DNA of 64,000 nt from contig CM066317.1 of the NCBI GenBank assembly GCA_033807775.1, forward strand, positions 8,205,870 to 8,269,869. The letters run 5' to 3'. Shown here piece after piece: positions 43,937-54,925 of this stretch (position 1 is the first letter of the stretch; each line of letters opens with the position of its first letter). Both the position numbers and the translations under genes were made by a program. The stretch is from Saussurea involucrata. Its lineage: Eukaryota; Streptophyta; Magnoliopsida; Asterales; Asteraceae. Under the pieces are notes generated by a model. That model saw nothing but the letters and a program-made list of their open reading frames with translations. It was not told the DNA's origin and searched no databases.

Positions 43937-44913
43937 CTTAATTTTACATAAATGTAGGAAGTTTTTGGGGCCGAATCGGGCATGTGTTCTTTACTCGCAT
44001 GGGTCGTGAACCAGGTTATAGATCAACCCACCAACTCAATAGCAAGTTCAACGACCTCAATAAAAGAGTTAATTCGTTTGGCGGCATCTACAACAACTTG
44101 CTCAATAATAGATCAAGCGGGATGAGTGAGGCCGATATATCCCGAACGGCACATGAACGGTATCTAGCACGCCATAAAGTTGCTTTCACTCACGAACAAG
44201 CTTGGGACGTCCTAAAAAAATGTCCAAAATGGGGAGCCGTTCCAACGATGACGACAACTTCATCGCGGGGTTCAAAACGTACCCAACCTTCCGATGATGA
44301 CGATGACGAGCAAATTCAACGACCCATCGGGAGAAACAAGGCGAAAAAATCATCAACGAGTAATATGTCCGGGGCGAATACGGACGAAAGTGTTACTCAG
44401 TTGTTGACGACGTTCAACGACAAGATTGATGATACAATGAAATACAAAATGAAAAAAATCGATCTCGAACTTCAAAGGTTAGAACACGAACGAGAAATCG
44501 AACGAGATAAACGATTTGAGAAAGACTTCGAGTATTTCATAACCCCGCATGATCACCTTACGGGAAACGCTTTGAGGGTTACTTTAGCGAGAAAAGAGCA
44601 AATCCAAAAATTTCATAATTGGTAGTGTTTTGTATTTTGTAATTTTTATTTTTAATGAATGATATGAATTTTAATTTTTATTATTTATCTTATTTTTATT
44701 TATTAAAAAATATATAAATATTTTTATTTTGTTAAATAATTAAATGTATAAATAAAAGAATTAAAATAAATGAGGTGGCAAAAGGGTTTGAGGGAATGGG
44801 GTACGGGTGTTTAGAGATCGTTAGGGATCGAGTGAGGGATGGAAGAAAAGCTGATGTGGCGCTGATGTGGAGATGGAATATTTGAAAGATGCTGTTATGG
44901 GGTACGGATGGCC
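43039..44913 (+). mobile_element. PIF/Harbinger element with only a Myb-like ORF
   Basis: It starts GGCCATCCGTACCCCA and ends GGGGTACGGATGGCC, with TTA on both sides (43036-43038 and 44914-44916), the family target. GC-rich subterminal GGGATGGGGCTCGGG repeats lie at the left. It holds the Myb-like ORF but no DDE transposase. Confidence 0.85.
43408..44625 (+). pseudogene. Harbinger Myb/SANT-like ORF, two exons, one stop
   Basis: Exon 1 43408-43888, intron 43889-43957 (GTAATT to TGTAG, with an ATT run), exon 2 43958-44625; the join keeps frame. A Gln/Pro-rich N-terminus (QQFPQQFHQQFHQQ) precedes the Myb-like domain WSKAEELALVSAWVDVSED ... SFWGRIG, a middle part (GIYNNLLNNRSSGMSEADI, AWDVLKKCPKW) and a NAM-associated-type C-terminus (FITPHDHLTGNALR). 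In autonomous Harbinger elements this second protein binds DNA and brings the transposase to the ends. TAG at 43477-43479 breaks codon 24, where the context suggests Gln. An internal Met near 43645 could still give a shortened product. Confidence 0.82.
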
Positions 44914-44916
44914 TTA

Positions 44917-45334
44917 TAGCAGTCGAGATTTCTTGAGTTAACAACTTAACATCGTTAGTTAAGGCAAATCATCATTTGGACAAACTACAAGGACCAAAAA
45001 CATACTCGCTCTAAATTGAATTATATTTTATTTAAAAAAAATTACACACATATTTATTTAAAAAAAATTAACCATACTAAAAAAATATTTATTGATATAT
45101 CTATTCACATATATTTATAAAAATTATTCACGTATTTATTTGACAAATTATTCACATATAAATATTTATTTTACCAAAAATGTTTTAATTAAAATACTAT
45201 TTTTATAAAATATTTTATTCACATATTTATTTACAAATACTATGCCCGTAATTATTTGAAAAAATTATTCACATATAATATTTAAAATAATTTTTTTCGT
45301 TAACTGTATTTAAAATATTTCTAATAATTAATGT
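44917..45334. other. MULE interior between nested elements
   Basis: It contains ACAAACTACAAGGACCAAAAACATACTCGCTC, similar to a MULE right terminus, and AT-rich sequence with TATTTATT phrases. No gene. Confidence 0.4.
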
Positions 45335-45343
45335 TTTTAAATA

Positions 45344-46365
45344 GAGAATTTAATTAAAATACCCAAAGTTTAACTTTGACTTACCAAAATACTCATTTTC
45401 TAAACCATTTTTTTCGCGACTGGGTTCGCGATCGCGGACCAGGGTCCATTTTGAAAATATTTTATCCCGCGATCGAGGGAGTGTCCCGCATAGTCCCACT
45501 ACCACTCAAAATTGTGAAATTCAATTGATATTTACACTTTCAACCCCTATACTTATTTACTTACTTTCCTTTATACTTTTTACTTTTCTAATTTTAATTT
45601 TACATTTAACACATATAATCGTTTATTAACTAAAATACGTTAAAAATTCGTTTTAATTTTAACAAGTTACACCATTGTACTCGTCTCTTCGATACCTTCG
45701 AAATGAGCCCAATATTAAATATTTTTAGATTTATTTATTTTATTATATACTACATAAAAATATTTTTAATATTTACAATTCATACCCTTATAGTTAATTA
45801 TTTAATTTATGGTACATCTCTTATAGTTAAATATTTTATGAGAATATGAACTATAAGAATATGAACCATAAATTAAATAATTAACTATAAGAATATGAAT
45901 TCTAAATATAAAAAATATTTTTATGTAGTATATATGATATATATTAAAATAAATAAATCAAAAAATATTCAATATTGAGCTCATTTCGAAGGTATCGAAG
46001 AGACGATTATAATGGTGTAACTTGTTAAAATTAAAACGTATTTTTTAACGTATTTTAGTTAATAAATGATTATATGTGTTAAATGTAAAATTAAAATTAG
46101 GAAAGTAAAAGGTATAAAGTAAAGTAAGTAAATAAGTATAGGGGTTGAAAGTGTAAATATCAATTGAATTTCACAATTTTGAGTGGTGGCAGGACTATTT
46201 GGAGGACACTCCATCGATCGCGGGATAAAATATTTTCAAAATGGACCCTGGTCCGCGATCGTTAAACCCAATCGCGGAAAAAATGGGTATTTTGATAAAA
46301 TGATTTATAAAAATGGGTATTTTGGTAAGTCAAAGTCAAACTTTGGGTATTTTAATTAATTTCCC
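45344..46365. mobile_element. MULE copy C, same family, no MATH exon
   Basis: The ends GAGAATTTAATTAAAATACCC and AATTAATTTCCC are flanked by the perfect 9-bp duplication TTTTAAATA (45335-45343 and 46366-46374). The two arms meet around 45840 with no captured exon between them. It is therefore either the empty form of copies A and B or a deletion derivative. The CGCGATCGCGG block is present on both arms in a decayed form. Confidence 0.9.
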
Positions 46366-47392
46366 TTTTAAATAACATATGTGAATCACAATTAGTTTTA
46401 GACGAGTTACATTTTTGGTACTTATAGTTTGTTCAAATACTGATTTATTTATTTTAACATTTATCAACTGATGATGTTAACTTAAAAGACCTTATTAAAT
46501 GCTATAAAATTAAAAAGTTAAAAGATCAACATTCATTAATGTGATAATTGTTTTAGGGATCAAATCCTAAATTTGAGCAAATTACAAGGATCACTAGTGT
46601 AATTTACTCTAATTAGAATTAGAGTAAATTACATGATTGGTTCATGTGGTTTACACCTTTTACCGACACTGGTCCAAAAAATGAAATAAATATGCGAATG
46701 GTCCATGTGGTATACGCTAGGTTTTGGTCCATCACTCTAACAAAATCAGTTAATTCTTTTAACTCAATGGGGTATTTTGGTCATTTCTAACTGTTTTGTC
46801 TTTTTCTTAATAAAAAAATAAAATTAATGTTTTATCCACAGGGACAAATCGTAAATCATGTACTCCAACCTTCAAATCCCCCCCCCCCTCCGATGTCCAT
46901 CCTTGTTCGTCGTACCAACCCATTCCCGTCTTCTTCTCACCCACATTACTACACCATCCATGTTAACCCTCTCCGTATACTTCGATGATTGGTAACCCCG
47001 TGAACCACCCCTTTCTGTGCAAACTCCGGTGACTAGTGACGTCGTTGCCTTGCCGAAAACCTCTTTGTTTTTTTGTTGTTCTTCCCGTGTTTTTTATGGG
47101 ATTAGTTACAAGAAATAATACATAGCTATATATTAATTATACACTCGCACGTATTTGGCTAAACACAAATTGGTTGAATCATCAATCAATTCGATCTGTT
47201 CGAGATGCGCGACTCCACCGCCATGGTCGGCGGTGATGATAATTTATCGGTGAAAAAACGTCGTTGAAGGAGTTTCAAAGCTTGTGGAACAAGGTAATGA
47301 GTTGCAGGAATCAGCGTCGGCCTTAATTTCTAGAAATTCTCAGGAGGAAGCATCGGAGGGGGGGGGGGATTTGCAGGTTGGAGTTAATTACA

Positions 47393-47600
47393 CGATTGGT
47401 ATCGGTGGCACCTTATGGTGAGTACCGGAGACAAGTCAATAGGGTAGCGAGAGAATTGGATGAGTTTTTGGAGGGTGTGGTGGAGGAGTGGTTGAAGAAA
47501 CAGGCGACAGGTGGCGGTGGCGGTGGTGGCAAAGAAGACTTTGTTGATATATTGCTGAAGATACAAAATGATGATAGCATAGTTGTGTGTATGTGTTTTA
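47393..47600 (+). pseudogene. Captured cytochrome P450 (CYP71-like) fragment
   Basis: The frame reads RRQVNRVARELDEFLEGVVE, EEWLKKQ, a Gly run from a GGT expansion, then DFVDILLKIQNDDSI. This is the F-G loop to pre-I-helix segment of CYP71-clan enzymes, where xxVARELDxFLxxVVEEH and DFVDVLLxIQ are conserved. The heme-binding loop, I-helix and N-terminal anchor are missing, so it cannot be an enzyme. No start codon (the frame opens at a TTG). It is a transduplicated gene piece between MULE ends. Confidence 0.75.
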
Positions 47601-47619
47601 TATATGTATATATATATAT

Positions 47620-47885
47620 AGGGTCAGGTTCAAGGGAAAACCTCAAAAAAACGGAAAACTGAAGAACACCCTAGGGTCCTTCATCTGGACGGTATGCACT
47701 TGTGCATACAGGTAATTTGTAACATGCATACATGCATATGCACAAATGCATAATGCACTTATGCATAAAAACCAGAAAGTCAACTTAATTTACTTGTATA
47801 CACAAATGCATACCGTCCAGAGGAAGGGCCCCTAGGGTGTTCTTCAGTTTTTTGTTTTTTTTTTGAGGTTTTCCCTTGAACCTCT
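47620..47885. mobile_element. MITE with 50-bp terminal repeats, GGGTCAGGTTCAAGGG type
   Basis: The left GGGTCAGGTTCAAGGGAAAA and right GTTTTCCCTTGAACCT are inverted, with mirrored CACCCTAGGG and a CGGTATGCA/TGCATACCG pair further in. The right end is cut by a CT microsatellite. A run of TGCATA phrases forms the centre. Confidence 0.7.
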
Positions 47886-47887
47886 CT

Positions 47888-47897
47888 CTCTCTCTCT

Positions 47898-47930
<33 letters not shown>

Positions 47931-47990
47931 AATAAATAAATATATATATATATATATATATATAAGTTGCAGAGAGAGAGAGAGAGAGAA
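47888..47990. repeat. TA and AG microsatellites
   Basis: A (CT)n run, a (TA)n run interrupted by AAATAAATAAATA, and an (AG)n run follow each other; no gene. Confidence 0.9.
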
Positions 47991-48270
47991 GAGTTGTGGG
48001 TCAAAGAGAGAGAGAGAAAACGGCTTGGAAAATGACTTGTCGTGGGGAAGATGACCAAGTGGTGAGAAAAAGACAAAATACAAAAAGACGAAACAGTTAT
48101 AAATGACCAAAATACCCCTTTGAGTTAACAGGGTTAACTGATTTGTTAGAGGGAGGGACCGAAACCTAGCGAAAATGTATACCATAGGGCCCATTCGCGT
48201 ACTTATTTCATTTTTGGGACAAGCGTGGGTAAAAGGTGTAAACCAAATGGACCAATAGTGTAATTTACTC

Positions 48271-48949
48271 TTAGAATTATCAAAATAAAGTGGATGCTTC
48301 TAGAATGAAAAAAAATGATGAGGCGGCTTCTTGCTGTCTTATCTACTCCATGGTTTCTAGCTTGCCAGATGTAAATTATCTATAATGATTTTTTCCAAAA
48401 AGAAGAAAACAATAAAGGGAAATAGACCAAAAATAGATATTTAAGTTTTAATATAAAGTTAAACCGGTCAAAAATGATGAATTTGAAAAATAATGGAGAT
48501 AAAATCATACATACCAACAGCTTTTCCATTTTGGAGAAAATAGATAACATGAGGATTTTGAGCTATAATTTTGCTCCAACGGCTTATCCATTTTGGAGAA
48601 TATGAGAATTTTGAGCTATAATTTTGCTCCAACAGTTTTTCTATTTTGGAGAAAATGAGTATTTTGAGCTATAATTTTGCTCCAACAGTTTTTCCAAAAC
48701 TATCTTCAAAATGGAGAGAGAATGAACTTTTCTCTAAATATGGAGATAACCCAAAAAATGATTAATAAATGAAAGCAACAATAAAATTTTCATTGAACTT
48801 TTCTAATAATTAATATTCATAATTGTTTTTTTTAACATAAATAATTTAACTTCATTTATTTAAAATGCTTTATAATGTCTTTCATTTGATTTGTTGTTTA
48901 AATATTAAAAAAACTTACCTACAGAAAAAGTGATACAAGGTTTTCAAAT
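48271..48949. other. Intergenic, with 60-bp direct repeats at 48525-48710
   Basis: A unit containing TTTTGGAGAAAATGAG and TTTTGAGCTATAATTTTGCTCCAACAG is present three times with small differences. No gene. Confidence 0.65.
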
Positions 48950-49465
48950 GGGAAATTAATTAAAATACCCAAAGTTTGACATTGACTTGCTAAAATACCC
49001 ACAATGTCGTTCATTTTGCGGAAATACCCAAAAATTTCGCAGTGGGGCCCGCGATCGCGGGTCAGTGCCCACGTGGTACCCCTGTTTGGCCAAAAGTCCC
49101 GCAAAGGCCCCTCAAGATTGGTCGCGGTAGCCGCGGAGCCCCCCCAACTATGGTCGCGATACACTTTTGGCCCCTGTCCGCGTTAGTAGCCCGCGGTAAA
49201 CCGAAATTTACAATTTTGGCCCCTCCAGTTTGGGGCAAAAAAATTACATTTTTTGTCCTTCTAGTTTTTAGGTTATCATTTTATGTAGTTGAGGTTTTTA
49301 ATGTATTGTTTCATTTCCATTTTAATGTATTTAATATAGAAATTAATTAAAGAAAATGTTTTCCCCATTTTAAGTTATATAATAGGGAAATTAATTAAAA
49401 GATCATTTATTGCAAATCATCTTCCCATCCGAAACGGACACAGTGCAGGTAAACAAAGAAATCTA

Positions 49466-49993
49466 TTACTGGAAGGCGTCCTGGATTTCGGTGATGAAGT
49501 TAACCTTTTCATTGATGACGTCCTCCATTCCCGTGTAGTCCTCTTCGATTTCTTTTAGTTCCTCTTCTACTTCCTTAATCTGTCGTTGCACCTCCCGAAC
49601 GTGAGCCCTAGTCATGGCCAGTGCTCGTTTCTTCTCCACTAGATACTCAATTTTCCCCTGCTGAATCCCCCTGTTATGGTTCCACATAACTTTTACCTTT
49701 TCGATATTGGCGTTCGCCTCATCAATGGATTTTTGCACTAAGGGAGTAATTCGTTGACTTTGTGAAAGTACCCAGATGGCTGGGTACAATGATACATTGG
49801 TGGGCTTTTTCTGTTATTATCGAAGTGGTAATTCTCCCATGCCATCTCCCAGTCTTCTGCCTCCTCAGCCGTGAATGGATAATCGGCCGCAGTTCGCCCA
49901 TGGTTTCTCCACTCCTCGTCTGTTTCCGGTACCTTCCAGGTACTCCGACGAGCTCCATCGTTCAGTGGTTGGTAGGCTGCCGAATGTGAAGTT
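49466..49993 (-). pseudogene. Unknown coiled-coil coding segment in MULE D
   Basis: Minus-strand frame 49993-49738 reads GAETSHSAAYQPLNDGARRS, then EEWRNHGRTAADYPFTAEEAEDWEMAW in two pieces, then YHCTQPSGYFHKVNELLP, and ends in TAG. A one-base shift there leads to the frame ending at TAA 49466, with a strong coiled coil (HVREVQRQIKEVEEELKEIEE). Together about 170 codons make one coherent protein end. I do not recognise the family. It could be a captured host gene or an element-specific protein. The single shift says it is recent but broken. Confidence 0.55.
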
Positions 49994-50039
49994 TCAGCCC
50001 CATTAGCAAAGTTAAGGGACCTAAGTTGTCATTCACCAA

Positions 50040-50960
50040 AGTTTAGGGACCTAATTTTTTTATAAAAAACACTCAAACATTTACTTTTATAAAAAAACAC
50101 TCATCTTTTTATTAAAAAAAACACTAACATATTTTTTTATAAAAAACACTCTAACATTTATTTTTATAAAAAACACTCAAACATTTATTTTTATAAAAAA
50201 CACTCACCTTTTTATAAAAAAAAACATATTTTTTTATAAAAAACACTCACCTTTTATAAAAAAAACATATTTTTTTTATAAAAAACACTATAACATTTAT
50301 TTTTATAAAAAAACACTCATCTTTTTATTAAAAAAAACACTAACATATTTTTTTATAAAAAACACTCTTAACATTTATTTTTATAAAAAACACTCAAACA
50401 TTTATTTTTATAAAAAACACTCACCTTTTTATAAAAAAACATATTTTTTTTTATAAAAACACTCACCTTTTTATAAAAAAACATATTTTTTTTATAAAAA
50501 ACACTCTAACATTTATTTTTATAAAAAAAACACTCATCTTTTTATTAAAAAAACACTAACATATTTTTTTATAAAAAACACTAACATTTATTTTTATAAA
50601 AAACACTCAAACATTTATTTTTATAAAAAACACTCACCTTTTTATAAAAAAAAAAACTCTAACATATTTTTTTATAAAAAACACTTTAACATTTATTTTT
50701 ATAAAAAAACACTAATCTTTTTATTAAAAAAAACATTAACATATTTCTTTATAAAAAACACTCTAACATTTATTTTTATAAAAAACACTCATCTTTTTAT
50801 ATAAAAAACACTAACATATTTTTTTATAAAAAACAGTAACATTTATTTTTATAAAAAACACTTAACATCTTTTTTTTATAAAAAGCTCTTAACATCTTTT
50901 TATAAAAAACACTCTAACTAAATTTTATTAAAAAAAACACTATAACATATTTAAAAAAAA
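50040..50960. repeat. AT-rich tandem array, TTTTTATAAAAAACACT units
   Basis: Dozens of irregular units of about 20-35 bp built from TTTTTATAAAAAACACTC plus AAACATTTA or ATCTTTTTATT. It lies between the first exon and coding segment of the gene-like unit, so it is probably an expanded intron. Confidence 0.9.
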
Positions 50961-51118
50961 AACTCTAACATCTATAATAAACACAACATTAAAACATACA
51001 AATAACACATTCAAACATACAACAAAGTTAAAAAACTCTAACAACATACATATCATATATTTTAAAATTTAAAATAACAACATAAAGGAAAACTACAACA
51101 AACTTAAGAAAAACTTAC

Positions 51119-51139
51119 CAAACTAGTAACACGTGCCAT
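51119..51139 (-). CDS. Candidate first exon of the MULE D gene-like unit
   Basis: ATGGCACGTGTTACTAGTTTG (MARVTSL) is followed at once by the consensus donor GTAAGT on the minus strand. The leader upstream is GC-richer with a TATAAG box at 51241-51246, about 100 bp away. The acceptor that would join it in frame to 49993 was not resolved. Confidence 0.4.
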
Positions 51140-51240
51140 CTTCAAACCGAGCGCGTATTCCACACGACAAATTGAGAGAATTTGGGAGAGAAAAATTAAA
51201 AGAGAAGTGGTGTCCGGATTGGGGTCCCCCACCCTCTCCT

Positions 51241-51246
51241 CTTATA
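51241..51246 (-). promoter_or_regulatory. TATA-like box in MULE D
   Basis: Minus-strand CTATAAGAGGAG within a GC-rich block, upstream of the candidate first exon; spacing is typical of a plant core promoter. Confidence 0.4.
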
Positions 51247-51675
51247 GCCGCGGATTAGGAGGGTTGGGGTTGCCATTAATGAAATTAGGGTTTCAACCCT
51301 AAGGTGACACCTGGCGCGGTAATCCCGCGATCGCGGGTCCCACCGCGGGACAGGGGCCGAAAGTGCTACGGCGGGAATAGTTGGGGGGTCAAAACGGGTG
51401 CCGCGGGCATTCTTGAGGGGCCTCCGCGGGACTTTTGGCCAAACAGGGGTGCCACGTGGGCCCTGACCCGCGATCGCGGGGCCCATCGCGGATTTTTTGG
51501 GTATTTTTGTAAAATGAGTGAGATTGTGGGTATTTTTGCAAGTCAAAGTCAAATAATGGGTATTTTAATTAAATTCCCTTTTCAAATTAATGCTAAAACA
51601 AGAAAGGCTTGAGATTTGTTTATGATTTTGTTGAATATCAAACAAGCCCTATTTATTTTATGCTTTCGATATTAC

Positions 51676-51835
51676 CACCACAAGAAACAGGGGTTTTAGC
51701 AACAACAAAAAAGTTGATTTATGCTTGCAATCGATTTACATAAACGAATCGTCGTCGCTATAGCTTGCTTTTTGTCGCTAAAAGCGCGTCGCTTTGGATT
51801 TACCCTGCCATCTTTGCCTTGTCTTATTTTTAACT
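51676..51835 (+). mobile_element. CACTA-like terminus (fragment)
   Basis: CACCACAAGAAACAGGGGTTTTAGC resembles the CACTACAAGAAA..GGTTTTAGC ends of plant CACTA elements, with one change in the CACTA core. Subterminal GTCGTCGCTATAGC and GCGTCGCTTT phrases are also typical. No second end was found. Confidence 0.55.
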
Positions 51836-53010
51836 GCTAAATCAAAAAGGGGCTCACAATTTTTTTTATGATATTGTTGCTTTTGATATTACTTGGATTT
51901 ACCATGCCTTCTTTGCCTTTTCTAAAATTTTACCTTAATGAACTTAGAGGAGTTGACTTGAGAATGATGGTTGTGACAGAACAAAGCAACCATCAATGGT
52001 GGTGGTTGTTTGAAGGAGAAGAGAGGGAGGGATACAGAGAATGGTCAAAGATGAAGGAACATGTTGGTCAAAGTAGATTTATTTGGTGGGCCTTCTCGAT
52101 TTAGCAGTAGTTTGAGTGAGGAAGGAGGATGGAGAATTGGAGGTAATAATCGGTGGTGAAGGACGATTGGATATGACAGAATTAGACAAGTTGTCCCTAA
52201 AAGTTGTTTGGTGATTATATATATATATATATATATATGTCATATAATAGTTCTAAATGACATAAATAAAGAAAATATTTTAATTACTTAAATTATAAAA
52301 CAATTTTCATATACATACATATATAATAGTATGAGTTTTGAATGAAGAATCTGATATAATTGATGGTGGTTCAAAAAAACCCGATTCGTATAAAGGAAAG
52401 GCTATGTTTGATTCACTTATGAATTGGCGGAGGCAAGGTGAAAGTTGTTACAGTAAGAGGTGGAGTTCTAGGCAGTGGTGGTTGGTAAACAATGGTGGAT
52501 GTGGAGGACGTGAAAATGGCGGACAATGGTAGTGGTGATGGTAGCTGACATCGGTGGATGGGGTATAGGTGGTGGTGGGCGGTGACAGGTGGTGATGGTG
52601 GTGATGGGTGATGGGTAGTTGGTGGCCGACAGTGGTTGTTGTGGTGGTAGAGAAGGTTGTTATAGTGGTAGAGGTGGTCAACTGTGGTTGGAAATGGCTG
52701 CCGGTGGTGGTGGCGATGGTGATTAACGATGGTGACGATTAAAATAAATAATGTATTAGGGTTAAATGTTAAATGAGGGCAATTTAGTGCCTTTTTAGTT
52801 TATGTCTCACTCTTATCCCATGTTGTTTCACTTATTTTGGTAGAGCAAGAAAAAACATTTTTGTCCCAGCAGTCACATCGTGTCCTACTTCTTGTCCCTA
52901 TCCCATGTTGCGCCAAACGTGAGATAATGAGTTTTTGACCTGTCCCATGACACGTCAAACGCGAGACATTGGTTTCTGTCCTGTCCTATCATATCTCATG
53001 TATCAAACAC
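51836..53010. other. Unassigned stretch with TGG-rich part and a possible TIR
   Basis: A (TA)n run at 52218-52239 and a TGGTGG-rich stretch at 52480-52740 are present. The segment 52780-53010 ends with CATGTATCAAACACAACC and repeated TGTCCCAT phrases; it resembles, inverted, the sequence at 4406-4520 (GGTGTTTGGTATACC with GAGACATGACAGGA). That suggests one end each of two copies of a TIR element. No gene supported. Confidence 0.4.
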
Positions 53011-53695
53011 AACCTTATGGGCACAAACATCCCAAATAATTCAGTCTTATGATTCTTTATATTCTGCATATAGGCTTTTTTCCTAAAGGCTCATTTTTGT
53101 ATCAGAATTTAGCATAATGTTTTTATTCAGTGGACATGGTTATCAACAAGAAATTATTGAATCTTTGATCAATAAAGAAAGGGTTGGGGCGATGTAGGGA
53201 GGATTTTTCCCCTTGAAAATATGTAAAATGACCGAAATGCCCTTCATATGATGAAGGAACTAGGGTTATTCAGGGTTGGACGGTTTAACCCCTCAAACCA
53301 CAAACCAAACCATTACGGCGGTTTACAAAATTTCTAAACCGAGCGGTTGGCAGCAAGTGACCAAACCGGTCAAACCAGACCATAAAAATGCAAGTCTTGA
53401 CCGACCGCTCAAAGAAATGTTCAAACGTAGACGGATTGAGAGGTTTGCTTATTTTTCAGATCGCACCAAGATACCATACTATTTAAACCGTCAAAAACAG
53501 TTCATTTTGACTTAATTCAACTGGTTTGAATGGTCCAAAAAAATTTAAACACCCCCTAGAGAACACATGGTGCAAACTCTTAGTTAGTGGGGTTATGGCA
53601 AAACACACATTTCTGAGTCAAATGCATAATCTAAAAACTATTTTTATACGTTTTAAAATACATGAACAATTATAAGATATTATTGGAAACCATAG
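53011..53695. other. Intergenic, nothing firmly recognised
   Basis: 53260-53570 has repeated AAACCGGTCAAACC phrases, as in some decayed MITEs. No terminal repeats or gene could be established. Confidence 0.45.
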
Positions 53696-53707
53696 TGTAA
53701 TAACCAA

Positions 53708-54432
53708 GGGGGCGTTTGGTTCACAGAATGTTTTTGGATGGAATGGAATCTGTCAAAGGAATTTGACTTTGAAGGAATTGGAATGGAATGTTGTCAGGTT
53801 TGACCAGCTGTTTGGTTGACAGAATTGGAATGGAATCTGTTAAAGGAATTGGAATCTGTCTGTTTGGTTCACAGAATGTAGCTTTGGAATTGGAATGAAA
53901 TTTTGGTAAATGACCAAAATACCCTTTTGATAATTTTAATTATTTTTTTCAAAAGCAATTGTTTTTTTGGAATGAAATTTTAATTGTTTTTTTTTCAAAA
54001 CCGTCGCCACCACCAACACCGCCACCACCACCGCCACCACCACCACCGCCACCACCACCACCGCCACTATGGCGATGGTGGTGGCGGTGGTGGTGGTGGC
54101 GGCGGCGGTGGTGGTGGTGGCGGTATTGGTGGTGGCGGTGGTGGCGGCGGTGGTGGTGGCGGTGGTGGTGGTGGTGGTGGCGGTGGCGGTGGTGGCGGTA
54201 ATTATTTTGGCAAGGGTAGTTTTGGTATTATGAAAAAAAGCAATTCAATTCCATTAAAATCCATGGTTTAAGGTGTGGAATGTTAAATGGCTAAATAATG
54301 GAATTCAATGGAATTGTAGGGATTCCATTTGCCCAAAAGATTGAACCAAACGTTGGAATGGAATCTGGTCAATGGAATGTCACATTCCAATTCCACCAGA
54401 TTCCATCAATTTCCAGCGAACCAAACGCCCCC
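53708..54432. mobile_element. PIF/Harbinger-type MITE, 725 bp, fold-back core
   Basis: GGGGGCGTTTGGTTC and GAACCAAACGCCCCC ends are flanked by the trinucleotide CAA on both sides. Its GGAATGGAATCTGTCAAAGG phrases match the family at 4586-6733. The core (53999-54200) is CCACCACCGCC followed by GGTGGTGGCGG, an inverted repeat of triplets that could form a long hairpin. Confidence 0.75.
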
Positions 54433-54925
54433 CAAGTTTTTTTTTCTTTTAAAGGAAGTGAAACATAGGTGGAAGAATTATGAAAACTAAAGTCTTGAGG
54501 GGCCATAATGTAATTTGGTTGGAAGGTATAAAAAACCCCAATTGGGCCCCTAGTTTTGCATTTGGAGAACGGCTGTGGTGTGTGGGAGCAGGAGAAGGAA
54601 AATCAATCCAGCATTTTTGTTTCTGGAAAGAAGGCAAGAGGAGGATTTCATCAGAGTAATTCGAGCATCATTTTGGAGAGGCAATCCCCTAGTTTTATGT
54701 TTTTACTGATTTGGCAAGTGAGACTTTTGATTTGGTGAGTTTATGGAGTAATCAGGGACCTAATCGAGGTCTAGGCTGTATAAAGATACGATTCGGTTGT
54801 CGAGTAGTATATTAACGTTATCCGCGACCATTTCTCCATGATTAGATCATTTCACAATAATTTGGGATGGAGGTTTAGTCGCGCTGTTTACGCAAAATCG
54901 ATGTGCGTCCAGTACAAAAAATGGG

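Larger units (their letters stand above)
42945..46609. mobile_element. MULE with two nested elements
   Basis: The left end GTGTGAATTACAC and right end GTGTAATTTACTC share the inverted subterminal phrase TTTGGATTTGATCC / GGATCAAATCCTAAATTTG. The 9-bp duplication TAATTAGAA (42936-42944 and 46610-46618) is perfect. The Harbinger element 43039-44913 and MULE copy C (45344-46365) have inserted into it; the original element was about 756 bp. Confidence 0.8.
46622..48270. mobile_element. Pack-MULE with cytochrome P450 fragment
   Basis: It begins GAGTAAATTACATG and ends GTGTAATTTACTC, with the perfect 9-bp duplication TTAGAATTA (46613-46621 and 48271-48279). TIRs contain TGGTTTACACCTTTTACC and its inverse. 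Inside are a host gene fragment (47393-47600), a nested MITE (47620-47885) and unidentified sequence at 46830-47360, possibly from other loci. Confidence 0.9.
48950..51578 (-). mobile_element. MULE copy D, 2.6 kb, carrying a gene-like unit
   Basis: The ends GGGAAATTAATTAAAATACCC and TTAATTAAATTCCC are flanked by the perfect 9-bp duplication TTTTCAAAT (48941-48949 and 51579-51587). It has the same subterminal CGCGATCGCGGG block as copies A-C. In minus orientation it contains, in order, a promoter-like region, a short first exon with a donor site, a repetitive AT-rich intron-like stretch and a coding segment with a coiled coil. No transposase domain was recognised. Confidence 0.88.

Noticed and set aside
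53959..54271. Trp/Gly-rich and Pro-rich frames
   Set aside because: They come from the triplet hairpin of a MITE.
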